Assembly (NCBI GenBank): GCA_046734455.1
Contig: JBKPRJ010000030.1
Coordinates: 1-54,006, forward strand
Origin: DATEOR01 sp046734455
GTDB lineage: Bacteria; Actinomycetota; Thermoleophilia; Gaiellales; Gaiellaceae
Direction: 5' to 3'
DNA length: 54,006 nt
The notes under the pieces are model-generated. The model saw only the letters and a list, made by a program, of their open reading frames with translations. It ran no database searches and was not told the origin of the DNA. Position numbers and translations under genes: made by a program. Of this stretch, positions 23,211 through 31,395 are shown piece after piece (position 1 is the stretch's first letter; each line of letters starts with the position of its first letter).

Positions 23211-24281
23211 CTAGCGCGCCGCGGCCGGAGTGGCGAGCTCGCGCCGGAGTTGGACGAAGAGGCCCTCGAGCGCAAGGCCGGCCTGGACCTGGAACTCGAA
23301 GGAGCGCCAGGTCTCCCGGACGGCCTCGGCGGCGCGCTCTGCCGGGAGCGAGCGCTCCGACACGCCGTCCTCCGCCAGCTCGCCGAGTCGATCGGAGTTG
23401 ACGACGGCGGACTGGGCTCCTGCGGCCGAGACGACGAGATCGCGGTACCAGCTGGAGAGAACGTCGAGTGCGTCGAGGATCTCCTCGCGCTCCGCACCCC
23501 GCCCGGCCCGGCGGACCCGCTGCTCGAGCTCACGCTGCGACTCCTCGCCCGTCGCCGCGGCCTCCGCCTCGGCCCGCGCCTCGGCCGCGCGCGCCTGCGC
23601 GAGCTCCCCGACCTTGCCGGAAGCCGCCGCCGGGTCGAACGCGGGATCGAGGTAGACCGAGCGCGCGAGCTCGATCAGAACGGCGCGCCGATGCCCGGCC
23701 TCCTCGTTCAGGAGCCGGTCGGCCCGATCGAGCCTCCCGCCGGCGAGCCGCGCGAGCGCGTCGAGCTTCCCGCCGCTCACTCCACGGGTGGACAGATACG
23801 CCTTCACCGCCCGCTGCGAAAGACGGCGGAAGGAGACGTGCTGGCAGCGGGAACGGATCGTCGGGGCGAGCGGGCCGAGGTCGTCGGCGATGAGGACGAT
23901 CACGGCGTAGTCGGGCGGCTCCTCGAGATCCTTCAGCAACGCGTCCGCGGCGTCCTCGTTCATCGTGTGCGCTCCGAACACGAGATAGACGCGGCGAGAC
24001 GCCTCGAACGGGCGCATATGCAGGTCGCGGCGGAGGTCGCGCACAGGATCGATGCGGATCTGGTCGCCGAGGGGCTCGAGAACGTAGAGGTCGGGGTGCG
24101 CCCGCCGCGAGACACGGCTGGGATCGCCGAGCAGCGCACCGGCGAATGCGAGCGCCGCGCGGCGCTTACCGACTCCGCGCGGCCCGTGGAAGAGGTAGGC
24201 GTGCGCGGGCCCTTCGGCGAGCGCGGCTCTCAGGAGGCCCTTGGCCTCCTCCTGCTCAGGGAAGGTCTCGAAGGTGTCCAT
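23211..24281 (-). CDS. holB: DNA polymerase III delta' subunit
   Basis: This 356-residue clamp-loader delta'-type protein has AAA features: HAYLFHGPRGVGKRRAALAFA as a P-loop region near residues 27-47 (Lys then Arg where Ser/Thr would bind magnesium), the NEDAADALLKDLEEPP sensor region, and IRSRCQHVSFRRLS near 150-165. It loads the sliding clamp with other clamp-loader subunits. An unusually long, charged, Ala/Glu/Arg-rich segment (about 225-275) precedes the C-terminal collar domain. No zinc-binding CxxC cluster is seen. It overlaps the 3' end of tmk by 26 bases. Confidence 0.88.
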   Translation of the reverse strand: MDTFETFPEQEEAKGLLRAALAEGPAHAYLFHGPRGVGKRRAALAFAGALLGDPSRVSRRAHPDLYVLEPLGDQIRIDPVRDLRRDLHMRPFEASRRVYLVFGAHTMNEDAADALLKDLEEPPDYAVIVLIADDLGPLAPTIRSRCQHVSFRRLSQRAVKAYLSTRGVSGGKLDALARLAGGRLDRADRLLNEEAGHRRAVLIELARSVYLDPAFDPAAASGKVGELAQARAAEARAEAEAAATGEESQRELEQRVRRAGRGAEREEILDALDVLSSWYRDLVVSAAGAQSAVVNSDRLGELAEDGVSERSLPAERAAEAVRETWRSFEFQVQAGLALEGLFVQLRRELATPAAAR

Positions 24282-24852
24282 GGATCTCGTCGGCGAGCGC
24301 CTCGGGCTTCGCCGTTCCGTCGACGATGACGACGCGCTGGGAAAAGATCTCCGCGATCTCGCGATAGGCCCGGTCGACCTCGGCGACGAACTCGTCCCCC
24401 TCGCTCTCGATGCGGTCGGGCGAATTGCCGCGGCGCCTGGCCGCGACCTCGCCGGGGACGACGAGGAGGAAGGTGCGGTCGGGCAGGAGGCTTCCGGTGA
24501 CGGCGAGGTTGACCTCGAGCACCCGCTCGACCCCGAGGCCGCGCGCGATCCCCTGATAGGCGAGCGAGGAGTCGATGTAGCGGTCGCAGACGACGTCCGC
24601 GCCCTTCGCGAGTGCCGGACGGATGACCTCGTCGACAAGCTGGGCGCGAGCCGCGCTGAAGAGCGTCGCCTCCGCCCATGGAGCCAGCCGGTCGCTGTGG
24701 AGCAGGAGCTCCCTGATCCGCTCCCCCGCTTCGGTGCCGCCCGGCTCGCGCGTGTCCACGACCTCGCGTCCCTCGGCGCGAAGGCGCTCGGTCAGGAGCC
24801 GCGCCTGGGTGCTCTTGCCGGAGCCGTCGACGCCTTCGAAGGTGATGAACAT
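24256..24852 (-). CDS. tmk: Thymidylate kinase
   Basis: This 198-residue dTMP kinase makes dTDP from dTMP. The P-loop EGVDGSGKS is at residues 6-14, the TREPGGT (DRE-like) motif follows at about 34-40, and DRYIDSSLAYQG is at about 90-101. A lid region with arginines (GEVAARRRG) completes the fold. It heads the minus-strand cluster tmk, holB, PSP1 and diverges from an epimerase gene by 24 bases. Together with thyX at 2148 it serves dTTP synthesis, though the two are far apart here. Confidence 0.96.
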   Translation of the reverse strand: MFITFEGVDGSGKSTQARLLTERLRAEGREVVDTREPGGTEAGERIRELLLHSDRLAPWAEATLFSAARAQLVDEVIRPALAKGADVVCDRYIDSSLAYQGIARGLGVERVLEVNLAVTGSLLPDRTFLLVVPGEVAARRRGNSPDRIESEGDEFVAEVDRAYREIAEIFSQRVVIVDGTAKPEALADEIHGHLRDLP

Positions 24853-24862
24853 GGAGGCGACC

Positions 24863-24868
24863 TAGGAT
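24863..24868 (+). promoter_or_regulatory. Candidate -10, leaderless epimerase gene
   Basis: TAGGAT is followed by eight bases and then the GTG start at 24877. There is no Shine-Dalgarno. Confidence 0.5.
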
Positions 24869-24876
24869 ATTGCGCT

Positions 24877-25815
24877 GTGCGGGCGCTCGTAACAGGCGGA
24901 GCTGGCTTCATCGGCTCGCATGTCGTGGACGCGCTCGTCGCGCGCGGTGACGACGTGTGGGCGCTCGACAACCTCGCGAGCGGGCGCCGCGAGAACGTCA
25001 ACGCGGAAGCCCGGCTCGTGGAGCTGGACGTCCGCGATCCCGACGCGCTGCAGCGCTCGTTCGAGGAGGCGAGGCCCGAAGTCTGTTTCCACCTCGCCGC
25101 GCAGGCCGACGTGCGCGTTTCGATCGCCGACCCCGCCTTCGACGCCGAGGTGAACGTCATCGGCACCGCAAACGTCCTCGAAGCGGCGCGTGCGCACGAC
25201 GCGAAGGTCATCTTCTCTTCCACGGGCGGCGCGATCTACGGAGAGTGCGACAAGCCTGCCGACGAGGGCTCGCCGAGGCTTCCGCTCGCCCCGTACGGCA
25301 CGTCCAAGCTCGCCGGGGAGGAGTACCTGGGGACCTGGAGCCGCCTCTACGGGGCCGGCCACGTCTCGCTTCGGTACGGCAACGTGTACGGGCCGAGGCA
25401 GGATCCTCACGGCGAGGCCGGGGTGGTGGCGATCTTCTTCGGCCGCATAGCCGGCGGCCAGGAGCTGCACATCTTCGGCGACGGACGCCAGACGAGGGAT
25501 TACGTCTTCGTGGCCGACGTCGTGGCAGCGACGCTCGCCGCGGCCTCAGGGCCGGCCGGCGTCTACAACGTCGGGACGGGGACCGAGACGTCAGTCCTCG
25601 AGCTGGCCGAGGGCTGCAAGCGCGCGAGCGGTGTCGACGCGGAGGTCGTCTTCGACCCGCCGAGGCTCGGCGAGCTCTCCCGGAGCGTCCTCGATCCCTC
25701 GCGGGCAGAGGCGGCGCTCGGCTGGCGGCCGGCGACCTCGCTCGACGCCGGGCTCGAGGCGACATGGAATTTCGTGCGCCAGGCGGAAGGAGAGGGCGAC
25801 GTCGGAGCGAACTAG
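24877..25815 (+). CDS. NAD-dependent nucleotide-sugar epimerase
   Basis: This 312-residue extended SDR of the UDP-glucose 4-epimerase type has the glycine motif TGGAGFIGS (residues 6-14). The catalytic YGTSK (Tyr/Lys, near 142-146) is preceded by SSTGGAIYG with the catalytic serine/threonine. The downstream substrate-domain motifs RYGNVYGPRQ and GDGRQTRDYVFVADV are present. It would interconvert UDP-sugars for cell-envelope polymers. The start is GTG, probably leaderless. The next gene, with a LytR_C domain, begins 8 bases after the stop, consistent with a shared envelope role. Confidence 0.92.
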   Translation: MRALVTGGAGFIGSHVVDALVARGDDVWALDNLASGRRENVNAEARLVELDVRDPDALQRSFEEARPEVCFHLAAQADVRVSIADPAFDAEVNVIGTANVLEAARAHDAKVIFSSTGGAIYGECDKPADEGSPRLPLAPYGTSKLAGEEYLGTWSRLYGAGHVSLRYGNVYGPRQDPHGEAGVVAIFFGRIAGGQELHIFGDGRQTRDYVFVADVVAATLAAASGPAGVYNVGTGTETSVLELAEGCKRASGVDAEVVFDPPRLGELSRSVLDPSRAEAALGWRPATSLDAGLEATWNFVRQAEGEGDVGAN

Positions 25816-25823
25816 TCGGCCCC

Positions 25824-26360
25824 ATGGATCATCCCGTCGAGTACGAATCTGTCCAGCCTTGGCGCGCCGCCGCCATGATCGCGACCGGAGTCGCCGCGGT
25901 CGAGCTCTTCCTCCTCCTCCTCATCGGCTTCGTGCTCGGCGCGAAGGCCTTCTCCCACAAGACCGAGACCGCGACGATCGCGGCGATCAAGCGGGAGGCG
26001 CCGCAGGCAGCCCAGACGCAGGCTTCGGACGCAAAGCCGGCCGAGACGGCGCACAAGAAGGAAGCGCCTAAGGTTCTTCCCCGCTCGCGCACCTCGATCG
26101 TCGTCCTGAACGGGAACGGTATTCCCGGCGCCGCCGCGGTGAGTGCCGACAAGGCGCACTCGCTCCGCTACATCGTCACGGCGACGGGCAACGCGCCGAG
26201 CACCGGTTTCGCGCGGTCGATCGTGATGTTCCGGCCCGGCCTCAAGCCGGCCGCTCAGCGGCTCGCCAAAGACATGGGCGTGAAGGCCGTGTCTCCCCTG
26301 GATGGCATCACGAAGAGCGATCTCCAGGGCGCCCAGCTCGCGCTGATCATCGGCGGATAG
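25824..26360 (+). CDS. LytR C-terminal domain membrane protein
   Basis: This 178-residue protein has a cytosolic N-terminus, one transmembrane helix (about residues 17-40) and a charged Ala/Lys/Glu linker (about 45-85). A LytR_C domain follows, beginning IVVLNGNGIPGAA and ending ALIIGG. LytR_C domains occur attached to LCP-type wall-teichoic or arabinogalactan ligases and alone on the cell surface; their ligand is unknown. It sits 8 bases after the epimerase stop, so co-transcription is likely. Confidence 0.85.
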   Translation: MDHPVEYESVQPWRAAAMIATGVAAVELFLLLLIGFVLGAKAFSHKTETATIAAIKREAPQAAQTQASDAKPAETAHKKEAPKVLPRSRTSIVVLNGNGIPGAAAVSADKAHSLRYIVTATGNAPSTGFARSIVMFRPGLKPAAQRLAKDMGVKAVSPLDGITKSDLQGAQLALIIGG

Positions 26361-26375
26361 CTGCCCCCACGCGGC

Positions 26376-26381
26376 TAGGCT
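26376..26381 (+). promoter_or_regulatory. Candidate -10, leaderless hemE
   Basis: TAGGCT is followed by six bases and then the GTG start at 26388. Confidence 0.5.
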
Positions 26382-26387
26382 AAGGAC

Positions 26388-27422
26388 GTGGCCGAGCCGC
26401 TCCTCACACGCGCCTGCCGCCGTGAAGCAGTCGAACGGACTCCGGTCTGGTTCATGCGCCAGGCGGGCCGCTCGCTGCCCGAGTACCGCGAGTTGCGGAA
26501 GCGCCACGATCTCTTCTCGGTCTGTCGCCAGCCCGAGCTCTGCGCCGAGGTGACGCTCCAGCCCGTGCGCGCTCACGACGTCGATGCGGCCGTGATGTTC
26601 GCGGACATCATGCTGCCGGTCATCGGCATGGGCGTTGACGTCGAGCTCGTCGAGAACGTCGGCCCGGTCATCGCCGATCCCGTGCGGACGAGCGCCGACG
26701 TGGAGCGGCTGCGCGTGCCCGATCCCGAGGAGGCCGTGCCCTTCATCCTCGAAGCCGTGCGGCTCGTGCGCGCCGAGCTCGCGCCGGACAAGGGTCTGGT
26801 CGGCTTCGCCGGCGGCCCCTTCACCGTCGCCGGCTACCTCATCGAGGGCAAGCCCACGCGGGACTTCGTGCAGACCAAGCGGTGCATGTACGGGCAGCCC
26901 GAGGTGTGGCACGCGCTCATGGAGAAGCTGGCCGACACGTTCGCCGCGTACCTGCAGGCGAAGGTCGAGGCTGGCGCGGACGTCATTCAGCTCTTCGACT
27001 CCTGGGTCGGCGCGCTCTCGACCGCGGACTACGAGGAGTTCGTCGCGCCGTACTCGGCGCGCGTCCTGGCGGCCGTCGACGTGCCGACGATCCACTTCGG
27101 CACCGGGACGACGCACCTGCTGCCCGCGATGGCGGCGGCGGGCGGCGACGTCATCGGCCTCGACTGGCGGATCCCGATCGAGCGCGGCTGGGAGATCGTC
27201 GGCGCGGATCGCGGCGTGCAGGGGAACCTGGATCCCGCGTTGCTGCTCGGCCCGCTCGAGCGCGTGGAGGCGGCGGCGAACCGGATCCTCGACGCCGTCG
27301 CCGGCCGGAGGGGGCACATCTTCAACCTGGGGCACGGCGTCCTGCCGGACACAGATCCGGCGGATCTGGCACGGCTGGTCGAGCTCGTCCACGCCCGGAC
27401 CTCCGTCGAGATGTGGGCATGA
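26388..27422 (+). CDS. hemE: Uroporphyrinogen decarboxylase
   Basis: This 344-residue HemE converts uroporphyrinogen III to coproporphyrinogen III. Signatures are VWFMRQAGRSLPEYR near residues 21-35, the catalytic aspartate in MFADIMLP, GFAGGPFTVAGYLIEG, and the C-terminal HIFNLGHGVLPDTDP. Length is normal. The start is GTG with a TAGGCT hexamer six bases upstream and no ribosome-binding site. It is followed after 91 bases by the ferrochelatase gene, forming a heme operon. No coproporphyrinogen oxidase or HemQ gene is in the window. Confidence 0.97.
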   Translation: MAEPLLTRACRREAVERTPVWFMRQAGRSLPEYRELRKRHDLFSVCRQPELCAEVTLQPVRAHDVDAAVMFADIMLPVIGMGVDVELVENVGPVIADPVRTSADVERLRVPDPEEAVPFILEAVRLVRAELAPDKGLVGFAGGPFTVAGYLIEGKPTRDFVQTKRCMYGQPEVWHALMEKLADTFAAYLQAKVEAGADVIQLFDSWVGALSTADYEEFVAPYSARVLAAVDVPTIHFGTGTTHLLPAMAAAGGDVIGLDWRIPIERGWEIVGADRGVQGNLDPALLLGPLERVEAAANRILDAVAGRRGHIFNLGHGVLPDTDPADLARLVELVHARTSVEMWA

Positions 27423-27513
27423 GGCCGAGCGTCCCCGGGGCCACCCCACGCCACCACCCGCTTTCGAGCGTACCTCCCAAAACCCCGCCCATGGGTCACG
27501 GAAAGGGCCGAAA

Positions 27514-28398
27514 GTGAAAACAGCCGTCGTCCTGATGGCCTACGGCAGCCCGACCCGGCCCGAGGACATCCCCGCCTACTTCTCCGACATCCGCGGCGGG
27601 CGACCCATCCGCCAGGAAGCGGCCGACGAGCTCGCCGAGCGCTACCGCCGCATCGGCGGCTCCTCCCCGCTGAACGAGATCACCGAGCGCCAGCGCGCCG
27701 CGCTCGAGCACGAGCTCGGTGCCCCCGTCTACGTCGGCATGAAGCACTGGACGCCTCGCATCGCCGCGGCGGCCGACCAGGCAATCGAGGCCGGCGCACA
27801 GAGAATCGTCGGCCTCGTTCTCGCGCCGCACTACTCGAGCATCTCGATCGGCGGCTACCGCGACCGCCTCGTCGCGGCCGTCGGCGACCGCGCCGAGACC
27901 GTGATGATCGAGAGCTGGCACGACCACACGCCGTTTCTCGACCTCATCGCCGGACGGATCCGCGGCACCGACGCACACGTCCTCTTCACCGCGCACAGCC
28001 TGCCCGAGCGCATCCTCGCCGAGGGCGACCCCTACAAGGACCAGCTGCTCGAGACCTCGCGCCTCGTGGCCGAGCGCGCGGGCGTCGCGAACTGGTCCTT
28101 CGCCTTCCAGAGCGCAAGCCCGACCGGGGAGCCCTGGCTCGGCCCCGACATCCTCGATGAGCTCGAGCGCCTGCACGCCGAGGGCGTCCGCAAGGTTCTG
28201 GTCGCTCCCGTCGGTTTTGTCTCCGACCACCTGGAAATCCTCTGGGACATCGACGTCGAGGCACGCGAGAAGGCGGCCGAGCTGGGCCTCGAGCTCGACC
28301 GCATCGAATCCATGAACGACGCGCCGGAATTCGCGCGCGCACTCGCCGTCCTCGTCGAGCAGGTTCTCGACGAGTCAGCGCGAATCGAGGTTCCGTGA
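27514..28398 (+). CDS. hemH: Ferrochelatase (coproporphyrin type)
   Basis: This 294-residue ferrochelatase inserts iron into coproporphyrin III (CpfC) or protoporphyrin. Catalytic His161 is in FTAHSLPE and Glu241 in FVSDHLEILWD. The entry loop SPLNEITERQ and the PHYSSISIGGY segment are typical of Gram-positive and actinobacterial enzymes. It has no cysteine, so the [2Fe-2S] cluster found in many actinobacterial homologs is absent. The GTG start follows GGAAAGGGCCGAAA. The next small gene overlaps its stop (GTGA). The coproporphyrin route is inferred from the lineage. Confidence 0.95.
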   Translation: MKTAVVLMAYGSPTRPEDIPAYFSDIRGGRPIRQEAADELAERYRRIGGSSPLNEITERQRAALEHELGAPVYVGMKHWTPRIAAAADQAIEAGAQRIVGLVLAPHYSSISIGGYRDRLVAAVGDRAETVMIESWHDHTPFLDLIAGRIRGTDAHVLFTAHSLPERILAEGDPYKDQLLETSRLVAERAGVANWSFAFQSASPTGEPWLGPDILDELERLHAEGVRKVLVAPVGFVSDHLEILWDIDVEAREKAAELGLELDRIESMNDAPEFARALAVLVEQVLDESARIEVP

Positions 28399-28664
28399 GC
28401 ACGCGCACCTGCTCGGACTGGCCCACGCTCTTGGAGATCTCGCCCGATCTCCACTTCAAGCACTACACCATCGCCGAGGCGCGCCTGCCCGCGGAGATCC
28501 TCGTCAACCTCGCCGACGTCCCGCGCGAGGCCCTCACGCTCTGCGCCGACCTCGACCACAACGTCTACAACGGCGCGCACACCGACCCGCGCGTCGCTGC
28601 GGCTCTCCAGGACACGTACTGGTACGAGCTCGACGAATGGTCGAAGTCGGGCCCGCGGACGTAA
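28395..28664 (+). CDS. Hypothetical protein coupled to hemH
   Basis: This 89-residue soluble protein of unknown function shows segments such as LLEISPDLHFKHYTIAEARLP, ADLDHNVYNGAHTDPRVA and DTYWYELDEW. It is acidic and contains several histidines and two cysteines that could bind metal. The GTG start overlaps the hemH stop by four bases, so translation is coupled, and a role connected to iron or heme is plausible but unproven. I recognise no family. Confidence 0.75.
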   Translation: MSTRTCSDWPTLLEISPDLHFKHYTIAEARLPAEILVNLADVPREALTLCADLDHNVYNGAHTDPRVAAALQDTYWYELDEWSKSGPRT

Positions 28665-28667
28665 CAT
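28662..28667 (+). promoter_or_regulatory. Candidate -10 overlapping a stop codon
   Basis: TAACAT includes the TAA stop of the preceding gene and lies six bases before the ATG at 28674, which would give a leaderless transcript. Confidence 0.35.
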
Positions 28668-28673
28668 CGAGCC

Positions 28674-28907
28674 ATGGGCAAGGGCTACGCGGAGGGACCG
28701 GCGGCGGAGGAGCGCTACGAGGCGCTCGAGCGCGGTGAGCCGACCGGGCTCGAGCCCGAGGAGATAGACCGGCCCGCCGTCTTCGGCTCGACGCCGGACA
28801 ACGAAGAGCGCCACTTCATCGGCTGGGCCGACGAAGTCGACCAGGACGAGCTCTTCGAGAGCGGCAAGGCGTGGGGCCTGAAGGTCGTTCTGCGCCGCGA
28901 CGCCTAG
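28674..28907 (+). CDS. Small acidic hypothetical protein
   Basis: This 77-residue, strongly acidic soluble protein (EGPAAEERYEALERGEPTG, WADEVDQDELFESG) has no recognised family. It lies 9 bases after the preceding gene and is third in the heme operon, but a TAACAT hexamer six bases upstream could give it a separate leaderless transcript. The codon bias matches its neighbours. Its stop directly meets the convergent methyltransferase stop. Confidence 0.68.
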   Translation: MGKGYAEGPAAEERYEALERGEPTGLEPEEIDRPAVFGSTPDNEERHFIGWADEVDQDELFESGKAWGLKVVLRRDA

Positions 28908-29684
28908 CTATCGGCGCTCGCACCAGTAGACACCGGTGCGGTATGGGAGCTCGAAGGTCGAGCGTCCCTTCGTCTCGGGATGCGTGGCCAGGAGCGTCCG
29001 CACCTGGTCGACCACCCGCGCGAACTCGGCCGGGGGAAGCGCAGCGATGAAGCTCACCGACGTCACCCGCGCGACGACCGCGGCGAAGTCCGCCTCGTGG
29101 ACGAACGAGAAGCGCGCGCGCTCGAGCGGTGTGAAGAGCGTCGTTCGGTCGAACGCTTCCTTCCATGCGCCGCTCGCCACGCGCGGCGCGTCGCCCCGAT
29201 AGGACTCCATGATCCCGCCGAGCTTCTCGATCCAGTCGACGGACTCGTCTTTCACGTTCCAGATGAGGCCGAGCCGGCCGCCCGGCCGAAGGACGCGGTG
29301 GATCTCGGCAAGCGCCGCGTCTCCGTCGAACCAGTGGAACGCCTGGCCAACGGTGACAGCGTCGATCGAGCCGTCCGGTAGCGGAATCGCTTCGGCCGTG
29401 CCCGCGAGCGCCTGCACCTCGGGGAGCGATCTCGTAAGCGCCGCGCGCATCCCGTCCACGGGCTCGACCGCGACGATGAAAGCACCGGTCGGCACGAGCA
29501 GGCGGGTCAACTTGCCCGTGCCCGCGGCGAGGTCGAGCACGCGCGTGCCGTCCTCGATCCCGAGCTCGGCGACGAGCCGTTCGATCGCCTCCGGCGGAGA
29601 CGACGGCCGGCCGATCTCGTAGGGCTTGGGGGCGTGCTCGAAGCCGCGCGCCGCCTCGTGGATGGTTCCGGTCGGACTGCTCAC
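28908..29684 (-). CDS. Class I SAM-dependent methyltransferase
   Basis: This 258-residue methyltransferase has motif I VLDLAAGTGKLT at about residues 49-60, the acidic motif II FIVAVEPVDGM, and the IDAVTVGQAFHWFDGDAALAEIHRVLRPGG stretch characteristic of UbiE/COQ5-like small-molecule methyltransferases. The substrate is unknown. The GTG start overlaps the upstream agmatinase-like gene's stop (GTGA), so the two are translationally coupled, hinting at a shared polyamine or guanidino-compound pathway (inference). Confidence 0.9.
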   Translation of the reverse strand: MSSPTGTIHEAARGFEHAPKPYEIGRPSSPPEAIERLVAELGIEDGTRVLDLAAGTGKLTRLLVPTGAFIVAVEPVDGMRAALTRSLPEVQALAGTAEAIPLPDGSIDAVTVGQAFHWFDGDAALAEIHRVLRPGGRLGLIWNVKDESVDWIEKLGGIMESYRGDAPRVASGAWKEAFDRTTLFTPLERARFSFVHEADFAAVVARVTSVSFIAALPPAEFARVVDQVRTLLATHPETKGRSTFELPYRTGVYWCERR

Positions 29685-30682
29685 TCGGAGGACAGGCTAG
29701 CGTCCCTTGCGACGGCCAAGCCGGTGAGGATCTCCCGGACGATCCGGTCGGCGGCGAGCGCCGTCAGGTCGGCCGACCCGACGGCCGTCGGGATCACCTC
29801 GACGACGTCGGCGCCGACGAGCTCGACGCGCGAGGAGATCTCGCGACACGCCCAAAGCAGGTCGGCCGTCGTCATCCCGCCGGGCTCGGGTGTGCCGGTG
29901 CCGGGCGCGAAGGCTGGGTCGAGCACGTCGATGTCGACGGTGAAGAAGACCGGGCCGGCTCCAAGCCCGCCCAGCGCGTCCTCGACAACGGCCTTGATCC
30001 CGCGGTCGCGAACGTCGTGCATGAAGAAGCTCCGGATGCCGCGCTCGCGCTGCCAGGAGAACTCTTTCTCGCCAGGCCAGTAGCCGCGGAGCCCGATCTG
30101 GACGTATCGGGCCGGATCGACGAGGCCTTCCTCGACGAGCTTGTACATCGGCGTGCCGTGCGAGAGCTCGACGCCGAAGACCTCCGTGCCGGTGTCCGTG
30201 TGCGTGTCGAAATGGACGAGCCCGACGGGTCCGGCCGAGGCACACGCGCGCACGTCGGGCTCCGTGATCGAGTGGTCGCCGCCGAGGATCACAGGGAGCA
30301 CTCCGGCCGCCACGACCTGGGCCACGGTCTCCTCGATGGCCTTGTGCGAGGCCACCGCGTCGGCCGGGAGCACGGGCGCATCGCCGAAATCCACGACGCG
30401 AAGAGCCTCGAGCGCATCGACGCCGGTCTCGAGATGGGGGCCCGGCGGACAGCTCGCCGCCCGGATGGCGCGCGGCCCGAACCGCGTGCCCGGACGGTCG
30501 GAGACGAGGTCGTCGGTCGGTGCGCCCACGATGGCCACGTCGGCTGCCTCGAGCTCGGCGGCATCCTCGGTGTAGGGCTGGCCGCCGTACGTCAGCAGGC
30601 CCGCGAAGTCGGGCTTCTCACCGTACTGCCGCCAGCGTGCCAGGGGGTCGAGCACCGCGCGATTGTCCCAGTTTCCGGGCAC
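29681..30682 (-). CDS. Agmatinase/arginase-family ureohydrolase
   Basis: This 333-residue ureohydrolase carries the binuclear manganese ligands: His137 in GGDHS, Asp159/His161/Asp163 in FDTHTD, and Asp250/Asp252 in VDIDVLDPAFAPGTGTPEPGG. The family hydrolyses agmatine, arginine, guanidinobutyrate or related guanidino compounds to urea. FDTHTDTG is closer to agmatinase than arginase, but the substrate cannot be fixed. It starts at GTG and diverges from the DUF892 gene by 44 bases. It is coupled to the downstream methyltransferase. Confidence 0.92.
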   Translation of the reverse strand: MPGNWDNRAVLDPLARWRQYGEKPDFAGLLTYGGQPYTEDAAELEAADVAIVGAPTDDLVSDRPGTRFGPRAIRAASCPPGPHLETGVDALEALRVVDFGDAPVLPADAVASHKAIEETVAQVVAAGVLPVILGGDHSITEPDVRACASAGPVGLVHFDTHTDTGTEVFGVELSHGTPMYKLVEEGLVDPARYVQIGLRGYWPGEKEFSWQRERGIRSFFMHDVRDRGIKAVVEDALGGLGAGPVFFTVDIDVLDPAFAPGTGTPEPGGMTTADLLWACREISSRVELVGADVVEVIPTAVGSADLTALAADRIVREILTGLAVARDASLSSE

Positions 30683-30726
30683 CCCGTGCGGGTATCGGAT
30701 CGGAGGAAACCGACCAAGGGGGTCAG

Positions 30727-31230
30727 ATGGCAGACATCATCACACCGCGGGATCTCTTCCTGCACGAGCTCGGCGACATCCTCTACGTCGAGCAGAAGCT
30801 GACCGAAGAGGTCTTGCCGAAGCTCATCCAGGAGGTCCAGGACCCGGACTTCCGCAAGGGCCTCGAGCGGCACCTAGAGCAGACCCGGGGTCACATCACG
30901 AACCTCGAGCAGATCTTCGACTCGATGGGCGAGCAGCCAGAGGCGGAGAAGTGCATCGGCTTCGAGGGGCTGAAGAAAGAGCACGACGAGCTCACGAGCG
31001 AGGTGAGCGAGGCGCTCATCGACGTCGTCGACACCGGCGCCGCCGCGCGCACCGAGCACTACGAGATCGCGGCTTACAGCGGGCTCATCGAGATGGCCCG
31101 GTCGCTCGGTGAGAGCGAGGCCGTAGGGCTCCTCGAGGAGAACCTCAAGGAAGAGCGCGAGGCACTCCACGAGGTCGAAAGCGTCGCGAAGAAGCTGCGC
31201 GACGAGATGAAGGCCGCCTCCACGTCGTAA
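30727..31230 (+). CDS. DUF892 ferritin-like protein (YciF family)
   Basis: This 167-residue DUF892 (YciE/YciF) protein has a four-helix ferritin-like bundle. Characteristic segments are FLHELGDILYVEQKLTEEVLPKL (helix 1 with E and H ligands), HLEQTRGHITNLEQIF and AARTEHYEIAAYSGLIEMA. Members are linked to stress responses and possibly di-iron binding. The ATG is preceded by AAGGGGGT. A strong hairpin follows the stop. A longer upstream reading exists but is unsupported. Confidence 0.92.
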   Translation: MADIITPRDLFLHELGDILYVEQKLTEEVLPKLIQEVQDPDFRKGLERHLEQTRGHITNLEQIFDSMGEQPEAEKCIGFEGLKKEHDELTSEVSEALIDVVDTGAAARTEHYEIAAYSGLIEMARSLGESEAVGLLEENLKEEREALHEVESVAKKLRDEMKAASTS

Positions 31231-31246
31231 GACGGCGGGTTCTCAC

Positions 31247-31274
31247 GACGGCGCCGGCTCGCTCCGGCGCCGTC
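31247..31274 (+). terminator. Hairpin terminator after the DUF892 gene
   Basis: The perfect 11-bp stem GACGGCGCCGG with a six-base loop starts 16 bases after the stop. It is followed by CGCGTTTC, a weak U-tract. Confidence 0.7.
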
Positions 31275-31287
31275 CGCGTTTCAGGGC

Positions 31288-31383
31288 CTAGTGGCGCAGC
31301 ATGTCGACGCCGCGCTTGGGCCCGTCGCCGAACGTGAACGCCGTCGGGGCGAGTGACGCCGGGTCGTCGACTCCGGACGGCAT
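31288..31383 (-). CDS. Possible 31-residue microprotein
   Basis: This is a short ATG-initiated frame in the gap before the SMP-30 gene. Its third codon positions are almost all G or C, and it ends in KRGVDMLRH. There is no ribosome-binding site and no recognised family. It may be chance, since GC-rich gaps favour such frames. Confidence 0.25.
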   Translation of the reverse strand: MPSGVDDPASLAPTAFTFGDGPKRGVDMLRH

Positions 31384-31389
31384 TAGGCT
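31384..31389 (+). promoter_or_regulatory. Candidate -10, leaderless SMP-30-like gene
   Basis: TAGGCT is followed by six bases and then the GTG start at 31396. Confidence 0.5.
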
Positions 31390-31395
31390 TCCGGC

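Noticed and set aside
23211..24281. Missing Ser/Thr in the holB P-loop as a defect
   Set aside because: Delta' subunits often do not hydrolyse ATP and have degenerate P-loops, so this is normal for the family.
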